A stretch of DNA of 64,000 nucleotides from Aplectana chamaeleonis (taxonomy: Eukaryota > Nematoda > Chromadorea > Rhabditida > Cosmocercidae), in the NCBI GenBank assembly GCA_029168955.1, contig JAPDOI010000370.1, positions 496,001-560,000 of the forward strand, given 5' to 3'. Both the position numbers and the translations under genes were made by a program. The notes under the pieces were generated by a model. That model saw only the letters and a program-made list of their open reading frames with translations. It searched no databases and was not told the DNA's origin. Shown one piece after another: positions 1 through 12,260 of the stretch (position 1 is the first letter of the stretch; each line of letters starts with the position of its first letter).

Positions 1-526
1 CGGAAGTGGAGTGGGCAAGTCTATGAAAAAGTATCGATATTTATCGAGAACCGATTCCCGTGGCTGAAACTTATATTTCGCAAAAACAGTCCGTTTTGCT
101 TCCTAGAAAAACTTTATGGTTTGAAGATGACTACTATATCTTCGATTATATTCTGGTACCAAAGAAAATTGGTGCACTCAATACTTAATATTGAAAAGAG
201 AACATGACGTTAGTAAAATCACACAAACGGTTTCATTTTGCTGTTCAGAAAAGTGAAATAGTGAAAGTGCAGTAGCAAGCGAAATTAATAACACATGACT
301 TTTTTCAACGAAGAAGAACTTCTTTTTCGAGAAACCTAGGGCTTTACCATGTGAAATACCACAACGATTTGTTTCGTGGAATTGAAAGTTTTATCCACGG
401 AAATCGGATCTCAAGAAATATTTTTAATTCATTGTAGACTCGCCCACTCCGCTTTCCTGATGATCCTTTTTGTTGCAGCGTTTCTGCCAGCGCCAAACCG
501 TTTTTCTGGAGAAACCCATTTAGCTA

Positions 527-973
527 CAATACCCACCCTAAAACTTCGCGAAAAGCGCGTTTTTCGCTCCCCTTCGTCATAACACAGTGAAATTATAGGT
601 TTCAGAGGTAAGAAAGATATTGCTATAATAGTCTCATCGAGATCTACAAGATGCTGTGAAAATTGCATCGATATTTTAAACCATACTTTAATTATAGGCA
701 TGTTGCTCTTTCCATAACACGTTTTGACTCGTCTGGACGCTCGGCAGGCACTTTCATTTTTTTCAGCAACAAACCCATAATTTACTTATAATTAAGGTAT
801 AGTTCAGGATATCAATAAAATTTTAACACCGTCTTGTAAATCTTGGTGAGACAATTCTAGCACTATCTTTCTCACCCCCGAAAACCCAAAGGTGTACATA
901 TTCTAAAGGGGCGAAAAAAAAAACGCGAAAACGCGTTTTTCCGCTGATTTGCCAAGTTCGAAGGTGGGTATTG
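527..973. mobile_element. TA-flanked miniature inverted-repeat element (Tc1/mariner-like MITE)
   Basis: The ends are inverted repeats starting CAATACCCACC and ending in its complement before TTG. TA dinucleotides flank both sides (525-526 and 974-975). The sibling repeat copy lacks the element and has a single TA at 40007-40008 inside TTTTGCTAGAATTT, which is a clear empty site. There is no transposase, and the interior has long A/T and CGCGAAAACGCG-type tracts. A TA duplication fits mobilisation by a Tc1/mariner transposase, which is inferred. Confidence 0.75.
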
Positions 974-1412
974 TAGAATTGTTCACTTTTCCTTGGTAGT
1001 ACGTCGTAATATCCACGAAAAATCTTCACGATTAGCGAATCGGCATCGTTTTATCTGATAAATAGTAAGTGACCAACTTGTTAACCAGTTTCCCTATTCC
1101 ACCCATCAAAAAACGCGGCTTACAATACGTTTAAGCGATTTGATCTGAGAATCTAACCTCCGTTTCCTTGTTATTCGCAGTTCGCTGTATCACTTTCATG
1201 GAGGTGGTGTGATCTAGAAAAATTTTTCACCAATTTCATTGATGAATTTTTTTTGAAAAAGATCAGCTTTGCATCTATGATTGTTATAATAGGACTGGCA
1301 ATGAGAGTAGCGAGGAAAGAAAAGGATTGATTCGATAATTAGTAAGTAAACAACTTATTATCCGGTTCTCCTGTCTCACCGCATTGAAAAGCACAGCCAA
1401 CAACGCCTTTAA

Positions 1413-1874
1413 AGGCACAGTTCAAGCTCAGGGACAAAATCTGAGATTTCCACGTAACTGTGTGGTAGACCCCTTATAACATTTGCCGAGTGCGAGCTCT
1501 CGATTCCTCCGAATGAGCGAGATACAGAAGGAAGCCACCCTGGGGCGCCCACATCCGGAAGCCACTTTGGCACGCCCCCTTTCCGAACTTTCGAGCTCAA
1601 CAGTGGCAAGATGAGCGACGGTTTTCAATCAAAAGCCCCGTTCTTCCCTTCATTCCCGGCCTCTTTCTTTATTTAGGTCGGCTCGCAGACATCGGTTGCA
1701 AATGACGGAAGTTACAAGCCTCGGAAAACTCGTCCACCATGCTTCCTCGACTCAAGTTTTGAGAGGCCATAACTCCTTCCCAGGGGGACTTGTACGGTTC
1801 CAGAGACATCATTGAAATCGTTTTCAAGATAGGTGAAAAAACAAAAAAACGATTCTGAGGTTGGACTGTGTCCT
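1413..1874. mobile_element. Miniature element, TTAA family 1
   Basis: It begins AGGCACAG directly after TTAA (1409-1412) and ends in a complementary CTGTGTCCT before TTAG. The same family appears at 11312-11797, partly at about 15002-15240, and as a 5'-truncated copy at 41650-41981. The second copy of the host repeat lacks it: TTTCAGCGG near 40400 corresponds to the target. A TTAA target with AGG-type termini suggests mobilisation by a piggyBac-type transposase, which is inferred. Confidence 0.65.
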
Positions 1875-2631
1875 TAGGCAGATTTATTCAAAAATCGATT
1901 ACTTCAAAGATTCATCCTTGGGTGCAAACTTCCTTGTGGGGATGGGGGGGCGGACTACTCAGGATTCATTTATGAAAATTAAAATCTCTTCCAATATCAG
2001 ATATCTGATAGAGTTATCAGTCATTGTTTTCATGGGCTGTATTTTTTACTACTTTCAGGAATGCTGAGTGCCCCCCCCCAAAACTAGCATTTCTCCCATC
2101 CTTGTACTCTACAGCCAAAGCTGTGAATGATCCGTCTCCGGGGAGACGCAGAGATAGCCAGTCTGCCCTTTGGCTGGCCGAGAGGGTGCCAGGCCGGTTG
2201 GCATCGCCTCTCTTTTCGTCCTCTGCGCTCATCATACTGACTCGAACACCCCGCATGCCGGGTTGTCAATGCTCCGACGACCCCTTCACCTGCGTTCGGG
2301 GGAAAGCACCGCACTTATGAAAAGGATAATTGAATTTAACATCAAAAATAGCTTTGATAATGTTTCTGGTTTGGACTGGCTACCTTGTTCGTCTATTCTT
2401 ACCTTGTCAGTGTCAGTTCAAAAGATTCGCTCAAACGACTGTCAAGGGAAACTCTTCAAAGATGCTCCGGCTTTGCTACTCACGTCATACATGTCAAGCA
2501 CGAAAATTGAATTGCTCACAGTCTAACTTCTCGTCAAGCGTTCCTCGTGATGTGATTGATAGAGCGGCGATGAACTCTCGAAATGAGATATGTCCATCCT
2601 GAAATTTGATCTGCTTTCTTCACCGTTCTAC

Positions 2632-3323
2632 TACTCAGACAGTCGAGGCTTAGTACGTTGGCACAATAGCGTTAGTACGCCAGGGCAAACCTGGCGTACT
2701 CGTTGTGCACAGGAGCTGCTGGCAACGGCGGCATATCCTTCCAACGTATGCTGGCATTCCAACGCTCATTATCGAACGATAAAAGCATTAGAACTGCCAC
2801 CCTCCTCACCGGTGTTGGGTATGGTCCCATATCCTGCCAACCCCTTGTTATCGACAGCCTTTCCTGCAAACGGAGAAAGAATTTGGATTACCACCGTTTT
2901 AAGCGATGTTGTGTGTGATCCTTGTCACGACCAGCAGCAAGGAGGCCAACCTCGCCACGGTCCGCAACAAGGATATCATCTTCGCCACGGTCCACACCGA
3001 GGAGACTTCCCTCGCAATGGGCCATGAGGATGATCCCCTCAGCGTTCAAAAATAACGTCCGAAAAGAGGATGCTGCAATGTTGAATCGTATCAGACAAAT
3101 CAATGGAGGAGAGTGTCAGCAGACACTAGGAGAGAGGGGCTGGAATTAGCACCCGTGCCACGATAATCAAAGCGCTAGTACGCCAGCACAAGCAGCAGGA
3201 GCTCCTGGTCGTTGCCAGCATATCCTGCTGTTAACAGCGGCTACAGCACATGTGCTGCCGATCCCTCTGTGCCTGCGTACTAACGCTATTGCGCCGAAGT
3301 ACTAAGCCTCGACTGTCTGAGTA
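2632..3323. mobile_element. TIR element with interrupted 45-bp terminal inverted repeats
   Basis: The left end reads TACTCAGACAGTCGAGGC and the right end is its reverse complement (to 3323). The repeat continues inward through CAATAGCGTTAGTACGC on both sides. Reading frames inside have no recognisable transposase. The interior holds a short tandem repeat (2926-3024). It is probably a non-autonomous DNA transposon. Confidence 0.65.
2926..3024 (+). repeat. Three degenerate ~30-bp tandem units
   Basis: Three units share the core CTCGCCACGGTCC or a variant, spaced about 30 bp. Read on the plus strand they give an RHGP-type peptide repeat, but no gene structure supports translation. Confidence 0.5.
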
Positions 3324-3537
3324 TTTGTGGACGGCACTCTGATCTGGAGTGGCGATACGCCATTTATTACACATAGAAATGCGATATTCTATCTCTTTCC
3401 TAGCGTTTAAAACACAAGCAAGAGTAGTTTCTTGCAAACTGTGCACGGCAGTCATTAGAACGGTGTATGGTTGGGCGTTCTCGTAAACGCAGTTGTGAAA
3501 TGGATTACAAGACACTCCATGTTAGCTAACACCTAAA

Positions 3538-3986
3538 AGCAGAGTCCACGATAGATCTTGTTCTCGATTTTTCAGTGTGAAACACTAAGCTGGCGGATGC
3601 TTGAGGAGATAGGGTCGAAGAAAGCTGCGAAAATAGGCCAGAAGTCTATAAAAACGGCTTTGAAAGTTATCCCAGTACGCCTGCTTATCTCGGTCCACCC
3701 CCACCCCATTCGGACGAGCTTGTGGGCCGCGCACGTTTTTGATGGAAAATTGCCAAACATTTCTGTCGTGTCCAGCCTGATCGATTCGCGCACATTTCGC
3801 CATTAGCACGCACTTGCGGAAACCAGCAGGGCCCGTAAGCTCGTCCACGCCCTCAACAATAGAAGCCGCTATTTTAGACTGTTATTAAAGTTTTTCTTTG
3901 CATTTTCCTCACTATTATTACCCCACGGCCAAACAACCCCATTTTTGGGTGGAACTCGAGTGTGATATTCACCGTGAACGCTGCTT
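3538..3986. mobile_element. Miniature element, TTAA family 2
   Basis: It starts AGCAGAGTCCACGAT and ends in the complementary ATTCACCGTGAACGCTGC before TTTTAA. The interior matches the other family-2 copies (11802, 32781 and 41986), including a shared block around GGGTCGAAGAAAGC. The left target is degenerate (CTAA). Confidence 0.65.
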
Positions 3987-4241
3987 TTAAGAGACCGCCC
4001 TCTCCACGGCGAATCGTTTCCGTGGACACGCGACATGTGTAGACACGCGGTCCGCTTCTATTGGAGCAGTCTGTCTTACATGTTACAAAGCCATTCATCC
4101 ATTTCCACCCCACCTCAGAGTATATCGCTCCACAGAGAAACGGAAAAAGCCTATGATGAAGCATTTAGCCGTCATACTCTCACAGATCTGGTCTGTTTGT
4201 ATTTTGGTTTGTAATTCATCTTTGCATCTTCAAAGGGCTAT

Positions 4242-4951
4242 AAAGGCAGCATACACGCTCGCAAACGTAATTGACTTAACTACGGAATTAGGATGGCATG
4301 GCACCGCGCACAACGCCCACGCATTTTGAAGCGTCAAAAACGACCCACAATGGCGCTACACGAGTAAGAAGTTGGCACCGCCCCTGTATTTCTCCACCAC
4401 CTGTATTTGCGTCCTCCTTCAAGACAGAGGTGCTGGGCCATTTCCACCGTCGTCGATGTGTGTGGTTTACCTATTGTACCTATTCCACCACCCACAAACG
4501 TCGCCGACGGTGGGAATGGCCCAGCACCCTTGTTTTGGAAGAGGACGCAATTAGAGGGTTCGGGCAGATACAGGGGCGGGGCCAAATTCTCACTCGTGTA
4601 GCGCCATTGAGGGTCGTTTTTGATGCTTCAGAATGCGGGGGCGTTGTGTTCTGTGTCACACCATTCTAATTCCGTATAGTCTGTACGATTGAGACTGTCC
4701 GTCCACGTGGTCGGCGTGCGTGTCGACCTGGGGTGTCTTAGGCATTTTTCGGATTCATAAATAGATAATCAGGAGTATTAGACAAATATTGACTAATATT
4801 CCGGTCAGCTGCTTGCAGTCGTGGGGAGATTCGTCCAGAAATTGACTTCGCGACTGCTGCGCAACACGAACTCACACCGCTTGGGCGGACTGTCCCAATC
4901 GGAGAGATTTCAGTTATCTCAATTACGTTTACGAGCGTGTATGCTGCCTTT
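4242..4951. mobile_element. TIR element with ~31-bp ends, family 3
   Basis: The terminal repeat AAGGCAGCATACACGCTCG at the left is mirrored by CGAGCGTGTATGCTGCCTT at the right (4921-4951), and pairing runs on through CAAACGTAATT. A second left end occurs alone at 30995-31020. The interior is mostly occupied by a separate foldback (4281-4676). No transposase is present. Confidence 0.65.
4281..4676. mobile_element. Foldback (near-complete palindrome) nested in a TIR element
   Basis: It runs from TACGGAATTAGGATGG to CCATTCTAATTCCGTA. Almost all of the ~396 bp pairs with itself: TAGCGCCATTGAGGGTCG on the right mirrors the left. The similar short peptides on both strands here are a by-product of the palindrome. 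Confidence 0.65.
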
Positions 4952-5960
4952 CAGAAAAACGGCTATTTGCATGTTTTTGGGCGTGCTGGTTACGAATTAA
5001 ACGTTTCTCTCTCGGCTTTCAAAACTTTTTGCAGAACGTCAGGACTGCACCTCCAAGATCAATCTAAAGTGCTTGAATTAAGAGATGGACCGACTGCAGA
5101 TGCGTGATGCCCTAATAGGCCCCATGGCGGATTTGGCGAAAAAAGACCCAGAGATTTTGACCTACGCAGTTGTCTGTTGTAATCGACAAAAGTTCCATAA
5201 GAAATCTGAAAATAAGGATCAGATCCATGTCGGCCTACCCCCCACCCACCCTCAGATGACCGACCACCTGGGAGAAGGCGCACCAAAACCTAGAAGGTTT
5301 ACTAACGGACAACGGTTTGCAAACGACCAAAATTTCATTGAAAATCGCGAAATAAACAACAATTCATTGTACACTACCCCCAAATATACCCCGTAGCGAA
5401 AATTCAGTGAGAACTTTAGCATTGAATACGGCAGGCTTTCTACTCCCCCCTCCACAAGTGACCCCCCACCCTCCACACCGAGTTCAGTGCAAACTGAACT
5501 AAAGTTGACTGATGGCTAACTAGCCGCAGTAGACGAAAAAACATTGGAAATTGTAAAGTAAACACCAAATTCTCAAGCAGCAACTCGAATAACCGTCGGG
5601 GTAAAGGCAGCAAAACTTGAAACGTTGATCTACGACAGTTATGCGGTATCTGGGCTCTCTACACATCAAGGTAGGAGTTTTCTCGCTTTTTGCGGCTCTA
5701 ATTCCACTCGGAAACACTTCGCTTGATTTGAGTAGCGTGACGTTTCCAACTGCAAGAGCCAGACAACTTCTCTCTCTGTGTGTATTGAGCTCCTATCCCC
5801 AGTTATCTCAAATAGCTTACTCTGCTATTTCGAAACTAAGCTGGTGGAGATCAGGTTCGTGATAAGCCAAAATTCAAGGCAATTTCTTTCTGACCACAGA
5901 AACTAGAAAATTTCAAAAGTGTCATTTCCGGAGACGCTGGTAAACTAAATAGGACAGCTC
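4952..5960. other. No gene seen; unassigned sequence
   Basis: The short open frames on both strands have no recognisable domain, splice context or repeat partner in the window. There are C-rich runs near 5230 and 5450. Confidence 0.4.
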
Positions 5961-7065
5961 AAAATTCTTGACCACTGTGACTATCGCGGGCGCACTAGGG
6001 CCGCGTCCATCGACAAGTTGGAGCTCAGCCAAAGTGGTCAGGCCATGGCCACGACCGAGCCCCGCATCGGCGGTGTTCACGTCCACGGTGACGTCTAACC
6101 TCGGAGGATCCGCCATGCCTTGCGAAAGCATGGCTTTCCCTCGTCATAGGTAATCGCGTCCAGCCGCCCTAGTGGGCTGACCAGAGTAACGGACGTAACC
6201 CAAGCAGGGGTCGCCTCGGGGTACACCCTTGGCAACCTCCGCATCCTAACCAGGCCTACATGCCTGCGGTGGCATGAATAATTAACAGGGGAACGAACTA
6301 GCACGGCCTGCGGTAAGCGGGAACCACTGTGCACAAACACAAATAATATAAGAAATAAAAACACTAGAAAAATAAAGGGTATACTGTTTTATCCTAATAA
6401 CATTAAAATCCTACGATACCTGGGATCCTTCCAATCCTTAGAGGGCGCGTTCCGGATCACCAGGTAGATGGCGAATATAAGCGGGTGAATACTAGCGAAG
6501 AGAATATTGGCGCCTCGTGCGGTAGTTCTGCCTTCCCTCAGCCCTCCTTCAGTAGAAGGCTTGGGTGTGGTCTCGTACCTGACACCCAGCTGCGGTGCTG
6601 GGCCGGATTCCTCAACAGCAGCTAGCGGGTGCTGCTGTAGGCGACCAGTTTCCTCGCTGCCAGACTTATGCGAATGAAACGGGTATTAAACCCGTGGAAG
6701 TCTGGCCCTGGCGCTCGCCACTGCGGTGTGGCATTAGGAGCACCAGGTGCGGGGGAAACTGTCCACACCAGGGTGGACAGGAGCCACAAATGCTGGCGGT
6801 GCATGAGTTCCAGCGCTCAAGCCAACGCTGGATGAGCATGACTCATGTCAGCGGAGGCCGAGCGCGGTCGCTGCATGCGCCGTGCCGGTGGAGACTGCTG
6901 AGGGGGCAGAGGCGAGGGGGGGGCCGCCAGGCGCGGCTGGCAACGAGCCAACGCAGGGCGCCGATTAGCAGCCGGCCACAACCCGTGCCGCCTGACTAGA
7001 GCGCGAGGCCCGGCACAACGGTGCCCCTCACGAGGAACTAGTCGCAATCCGCGACAGTGACTGTA
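5960..7065 (+). other. GC-rich, hairpin-rich block of unknown origin
   Basis: This block is much more GC-rich than its surroundings. On the plus strand it has consecutive perfect hairpins: AGCAGC/GCTGCT (6617-6636), CCAGACTT/AAGTCTGG (6660-6705) enclosing CGGGT/ACCCG (6680-6694), and CTGTCCAC/GTGGACAG (6759-6780). Reading frames on both strands are low-complexity Arg/Pro-rich and unconvincing. It could be the 5' untranslated region of a non-LTR retrotransposon or a transferred fragment. I cannot identify it. Confidence 0.4.
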
Positions 7066-8470
7066 AAAAGATTACGCTATTAAGAACCTACTCGTATTCA
7101 AGAAAGACCACACCTCTCGAGACTTCTAAAAACATTGAAAGTTGTACAGCGTGGGTGAGCAGTGTGGACTATACTTGTTATCCGAAGGTAATTCTTCGGG
7201 TAATGGACCAATTCGGATAAGACCAATCTTATATACCCCGGATATTGGTTTGATTCAAATAAGCCGTTTTTTTGAAATTGCGGAATCCGGTCGGATACTC
7301 GAGAAGTGATTTGGATACTAAGTAAAGTGTGGACACCCGGTTCTAGTGGGAAAACAGTCGTGGGTGCGCAGTGTGTACACTCAGAGGTTCGCCGTTGTCT
7401 ACAGGACGTCCATCCGCTAAGAACGAGTCACCGCTGGCGAACAGGCAGCTCTACGCGGGGCCGTCCCGGTGTGCTGTTGAGCAGGGGACGACGGGCTGTT
7501 AAACAGACTTCGACCAGGGGTGGTAACAAACCAAACGAGAGCTCGACATAATGATGAGCTTGAGATGCCACGCAAGTGGTACCTTGAGTTTTTGGCACAG
7601 ATTCGTGGAAATTCCTACTGTGCTGCAAAACGCTCAAAAATCCAAAAATTACACGAGAGGTCGACATTATGTCGGCCTCATGGGGAAAAATATCCGCAAT
7701 TTCCGGATGGTCCTGTCGTCCTCATGATGGCCACGAGAGCGCCATCTCTTTCTTCGCGCGAGAGGGCGGCAAAATAGTGTGTAGGAGGAGAGGGTGAGAC
7801 AGTGGGATCGCCATCTCCGAAATTCTACTCCCGAGTAGATTTTCGTCACCATCATAGCAGGACTGTCTTAAACGTAGTTGGTGCCATCCGTCGACAACCG
7901 GCCTCGCTCATTCTTTTATTGATTTGCTTGCGACGTGTTTTTTGCAGTTGTTCTCCCTCGATAATCTAATACTCTTTATTGCTCTACATTTCCAGGTTAT
8001 GAACTTACAATCGCGGGCAGAAGTACCGGAAGTACATATTCCGTGGGGTTTAAATGTAAACATATATCCTTTTGCATCCTGAACGAAATTCTACCTAACT
8101 GAAATATGCTAATCGGCATAATATCAGAGGTCTAACATCTTTGTGAAGTTGATTTTGGTGCAATACATTTTACAGAAGGAATATTTATAGTGCACTGCAC
8201 GCATTTTGCTGAAATATATGGGATTTCTCGGAGCGGCATTCGTCACTACCCAAAGTTTTAGCGTTGAGTAACCATCAAATGAATTTCATGAAGATTTTCC
8301 ATGGGATTGTGATAAGAGGTTTTGACCGAGTTCTGAGGGCAGACATCTCCTACGGTACCGAGCAAATTTTTTTTTGCAAAAGCGACGTTTCTCTGAGAGA
8401 ATCCCCCGCGATCATTCACGTATAGAATCCCCTCGGTTTCTGGTAGGAGCCGAGAAGATACTAGCATGGG
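7066..8470. other. No gene; contains a GGATAA-rich repeat (about 7160-7320)
   Basis: The part near 7190-7310 (ATTCGGATAA, GGATATTGGTTTGATTCA) resembles 28320-28490. The block TTGTCTACAGGAC near 7398 recurs inverted near 15575. The remainder is unassigned, with short frames only. Confidence 0.45.
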
Positions 8471-8810
8471 GCTATCGCGGAACAATACCGAGATTCTGCC
8501 AGTCTTGAACCGAGAGCGTACCTCGTTCGTTCACCGATGCTCCATCGCGGAACCGCGAGGAATCGAGCCTGGAACAATCACGGAACGATCGCGAGATTTC
8601 ACCACTTTCAATCTGAGAGCAAATCGCGTCTAGACATTTATCTATTCGAGGTGTAACACCGCGGAACCGCGATGAACAGAACCCGAAACTCTCGAGGGAC
8701 GGTCGCGAGATTCCGCCAGCCTCCACCCCTGATCGAACTAAATCCATGCCCTCTCGGTGTTTCACTCGTACGGGTGTTGCCTATCAGGTCAACACGAAGC
8801 TATAAGGTAT
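8470..8810. repeat. Degenerate ~110-bp tandem repeat, about three units
   Basis: Units share a GATCGCGAGATT-like core at about 8485, 8590 and 8702. A second shared block, GCGGAACCGCGA, lies near 8545 and 8660. Related CGCGG-rich sequence continues to about 9020. Confidence 0.45.
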
Positions 8811-9454
8811 TGCCGTTTCCGTATTTCGCGCTGCTCTACAAATCTGCACAGCATGGGACCGGGGAGAAACGATCGCGGTAGCATTACGGTACGAGAACGA
8901 GAATGTTAACGGATGAGTCAGTTGAGTAACTATTGCGGGACGGACGCGGATCACGGGACTAGGGGGAGACGAACACGGTACTATCGCGGATAGCGGAAGC
9001 ATCACGGCACTAGCGCGAAAGATTCTCTCAGAGTTTGCGGCGCTTCTTGCGCGCACAGAGCGCTGCATTGCCATAGCTTCTTTTAAAATGAACAAACTAA
9101 ATTAGAATTTTGATTTCCTTCTCATCATTCCAACGACCACAGGCCAGAACAAGGCAGATTTCGCTATTATGACGGCCTGATCAGTTCATGATGAAATTTT
9201 CGAAGTGGGTATGTACAATTTGTGACAATCTTCTGGATTCTAATCTAACCCATTGTAACACTTTAGTATAGGAATCGTTTCCTACACTAAACTATATTTA
9301 GAAATGACTTCAATATCAAAATTGGACCGCTTTCAAGCCAGTAATCTTTGTGCGCGCAAAAAAAAAACACCGAAAAACGTCGTTTTCTAAAATCTGCTCG
9401 GTACTTGAGGCGGCAGTTTGGTACTTTGCACTAGAGTAAGGACTTTTCAAAAAG

Positions 9455-9685
9455 AGACCGAATGAACGAATTTCGAAAAAATTCCTTCATTTTTTATTTG
9501 GAACGAACAAAAGTTGAATAAACTCGTTCATTTTTTATTTCGAATGAACGAATTCCGAATAAATTCGTTCATTTCTTATTTCGAACGAACGAATTTCAAA
9601 TAAATTCGTTCATTTTTCATTCCGAACGAACAAATTTCGAATAAATTCGTTCATTTTTTATTTCGAACGAACGAATATTCGAAAT
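9455..9685. repeat. ~41-bp tandem repeat, about five units
   Basis: Units are variants of AAATTCGTTCATTTTTTATT followed by TCGAACGAACGAA. Each unit contains internal TTCG/CGAA dyad symmetry. Confidence 0.8.
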
Positions 9686-9908
9686 TCGAATGACGATTAA
9701 TTTAATCATCCATAGCAATATCGCGCAACTACGAAGTGAGCGGCAATGACATGTTGAATTCTCCTTCTAGAGCTTTATTTCCACCTACAATTGAAATTAA
9801 TGAGGTACGACTCATTTCTAAACCTGTACGGGCTAAAACGCAAAGAATGATTCAAAATCAACTTTTCCTCTCTAACTTAGCCTAAGGAGCTTATTCGAGG
9901 TGCCTAAC

Positions 9909-10080
9909 TAACTTTGCTTGCCCCATAAGCCAGCCAGATCGGTGGCGCCGAGCTCCATAGTTATCTCCATAGGGTGCTTTCGTCTCTATGGTTTGAATGA
10001 GAGGCGCAGAGTTTTGCTGGAGCCAGCAACGGGTCTCGGCTCTACCGACCTGGCTGGCTTATGGAAGCGACGAAAGTTAG
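9909..10080. mobile_element. Small inverted-repeat element
   Basis: CCATAAGCCAGCCAGATCGG (9923) pairs with its complement ending at 10064. The pairing extends outward through CTAACTTT on both sides. It has no coding capacity. Confidence 0.6.
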
Positions 10081-10690
10081 GAACCCGATATATCATTCGA
10101 CGCAGAATTCTACCTAGATTTCAAAAACAACCCTCACCAGGTTAAAGAGTTATAGGCGAAAAACCAGTGTTTCGTACAATGAATTACGCTGAAAAATCGA
10201 GAAAATATTTTTACAAACTGGAAGCACAAGTTGACGCAGAATTCTATCTCCAAGCACAAAAAAGTTATGGACGAAAAACCGGCAGTGACACCCAACCAAT
10301 CTTGAAAATTACTTGCATGAGTGTTGGGTCATTTTCATTCTTTTTCGGGGCGTTTCACCGGTTGTCACCGGTTTTCCCAGTGATGGAGGTTCCCCCTTCA
10401 CCTGCCCAGAGGTGAAGGTTAGTGGAGTACGTGGCTCCACCCAACGAAGCTATGGTTGGTGTTATCATTGCGCGGCGGCATGAAAAAATGGTCGTGGCCA
10501 AGTGCGATTGTCATGTGGCTCCCCCTGTTAGAACCGCCCTCGTAGCCTCATCAGACGATGTGGGGAAAAATTTAGCTCTTGCGTTCGGGAAAATGGAACA
10601 ATGGAGTAGTGAAGAAAACTAATTCAGTCTTGAAAGGTATGTCGATTCCTTCATTTATTAGAGCTGATTTCCATGTTTTTTTGTTAAATC
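10081..10690. other. No gene seen
   Basis: The short frames have no recognisable motif. A repeated phrase, GCGAAAAACC / ACGAAAAACC, lies near 10155 and 10270. There is no other structure that I can support. Confidence 0.35.
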
Positions 10691-10694
10691 AGCT

Positions 10695-10935
10695 GGGGTA
10701 TTCAAATTCGAATAACGTTCGAATATTCACCTCAGCGAATAATCGAATTTGAATAATGTTTGAATATTCACCTTATCTGAATAGTCGAATTCGAATAATA
10801 CTCGAATATTCACCTTTCCCGAATAGTCGAATTCGAATAATGTTCGAATATTCACTTTTTTCGGATATTCGAATGTTCGAATAAAAATTTGTTCGAAAAA
10901 TTCGAATATTTATTCGAACTCGAATATTCGGTCCT
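10695..10935. repeat. ~53-bp tandem repeat rich in TTCGAA
   Basis: At least four units follow the pattern GAATATTCACC, AATAGTCGAATTCGAATAAT. Similar TTCGAA-rich DNA occurs at 14135-14600. Confidence 0.75.
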
Positions 10936-11311
10936 CGCTCTACTTTGCACATAAAAAGTTGTATCACTGAACGCGCACGAAAAGCTTTAAGAATCATAAT
11001 TTGAGTGAGCTTAGTGTTTCATTTATAGTCACCATGTTGTAATGTTTTCGTACTGGTTCACTTCGAGAATATTATTTTGTAAAGAAAATCTACAGAAATC
11101 AGATCATGTTGCACTGTTGGCCGTTTATTTTGACCGCTCGCCTTCTTAGTTACTAATATGGGTTTTCGAAGCTTGTTTTCTATTAAATTAATACCCGTAG
11201 TTTCTAGCTCCAGCAAGGTCGCTTCAGAAAATTGCTCTTACACACCCAAAACCTTGACAACTTATTCGAAAATCCAGATCTCATGGATATTCATTTCAGA
11301 AGCCAACTTAA

Positions 11312-11797
11312 AGGCACAGGGCACCTAGAAAATTATTTTATGGGTTCTATCCTTATCTTGGAGAGCGTCACACTTTGATCACAATGGGACTTCCGAAATT
11401 GTCCAGGATCCTCCACGAACGGAGATATGGCTCCTTGAAATTGCCTGTATTTTAAGGTCGAACATTTGGTGGACGAGTTGTTTCAGACCTGTTTTTCTCT
11501 TCAATCGCATTCGTTACGCGAGTGCGAGCTAGGATAAGGAGACAGTCCATGCAATGGACTGAAGAACGACGACACAGTTGAAAATCATCCATCCATCCAG
11601 CCGTTACTGAGATCAAAAATCAGGAAGGGGGCCGGGCCTGTGGTGGTGGCTGGAGGGGGTCGGGCCTGTGGTGGTCGCTTATATCTCGCTTATTTGGAGG
11701 TATTGAGATCTCGCACTTGGCACGTGTTATGTAGGAGGGGTGTTCTACACAATTACACGAAAATCTCAGAATTCATATCTGAGGGTGTACTGTGCCT
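11312..11797. mobile_element. Miniature element, TTAA family 1
   Basis: It is bounded by TTAA at 11308-11311 and 11798-11801. The termini are AGGCACAG and CTGTGCCT. The interior matches the family block near 15060-15130 (GATCACAATG, then ACGAACGGAG). It directly abuts the next element through one shared TTAA. Confidence 0.7.
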
Positions 11798-11801
11798 TTA
11801 A

Positions 11802-12260
11802 AGGCAAAGTCCACGATAACTCTCTTTTTCGAGTATTGATGTGAAATACAACGCTGACAGATGCTGGAAGGGATAGGGTCGAAGAAAACAGCGAAAATGT
11901 ACCAGAAATCAATAAAAACGGCTGCGAAGAAACAACATTTCATTAGCCCAGAACGTCTGCTAAGCCCGCCCCGCCCACGTTCTGAAGAGCTTGTAGTGCC
12001 GCGGACATTTCTGATTACCAAACAACTCCGCCACGTCCAGCCTGATCGATTCGCGCACATCTCGCCAATAGCGCTTGCTTGCTGGAACTAGCAGGTCACG
12101 TTAGCTCGTCTGCACCCAGTACTTGTACTTTTGTTAGAAACCGTCATTTTAGCTCATTCTGAGCACTTTTTTGCTGTGTCGTCACTTTTCGTTAATTCGT
12201 GACCAAACAACCCTATTTTTGAGTCGAGCTCGAATGTCATATTCATCGTGAACACTGCCT
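11802..12260. mobile_element. Miniature element, TTAA family 2
   Basis: It starts AGGCAAAGTCCACGATAA after the TTAA shared with the family-1 element and ends TCATCGTGAACACTGCCT before TTAG. The interior matches the copies at 3538, 32781 and 41986. Confidence 0.75.

Larger units (their letters stand above)
1..2330. repeat. Dispersed repeat family A, copy 1 (carries two nested miniature elements)
   Basis: This stretch matches 39487-40850 in the same orientation, for example around the shared block GAACCGATTCCCGTGGCTG near 50 and 39535. Similarity resumes after each of two insertions (527-973 and 1413-1874) that the other copy lacks. The 2100-2300 part contains a conserved block ending in CCCCGCATGCCG, shared with 40780-40800. 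Short reading frames are not conserved between the two copies, so I see no protein gene. The copy may continue beyond the left edge. Confidence 0.7.

Noticed and set aside
4298..4669. 123-codon frame and several overlapping frames
   Set aside because: They fall inside the 4281-4676 foldback and read the same sequence in mirrored form.
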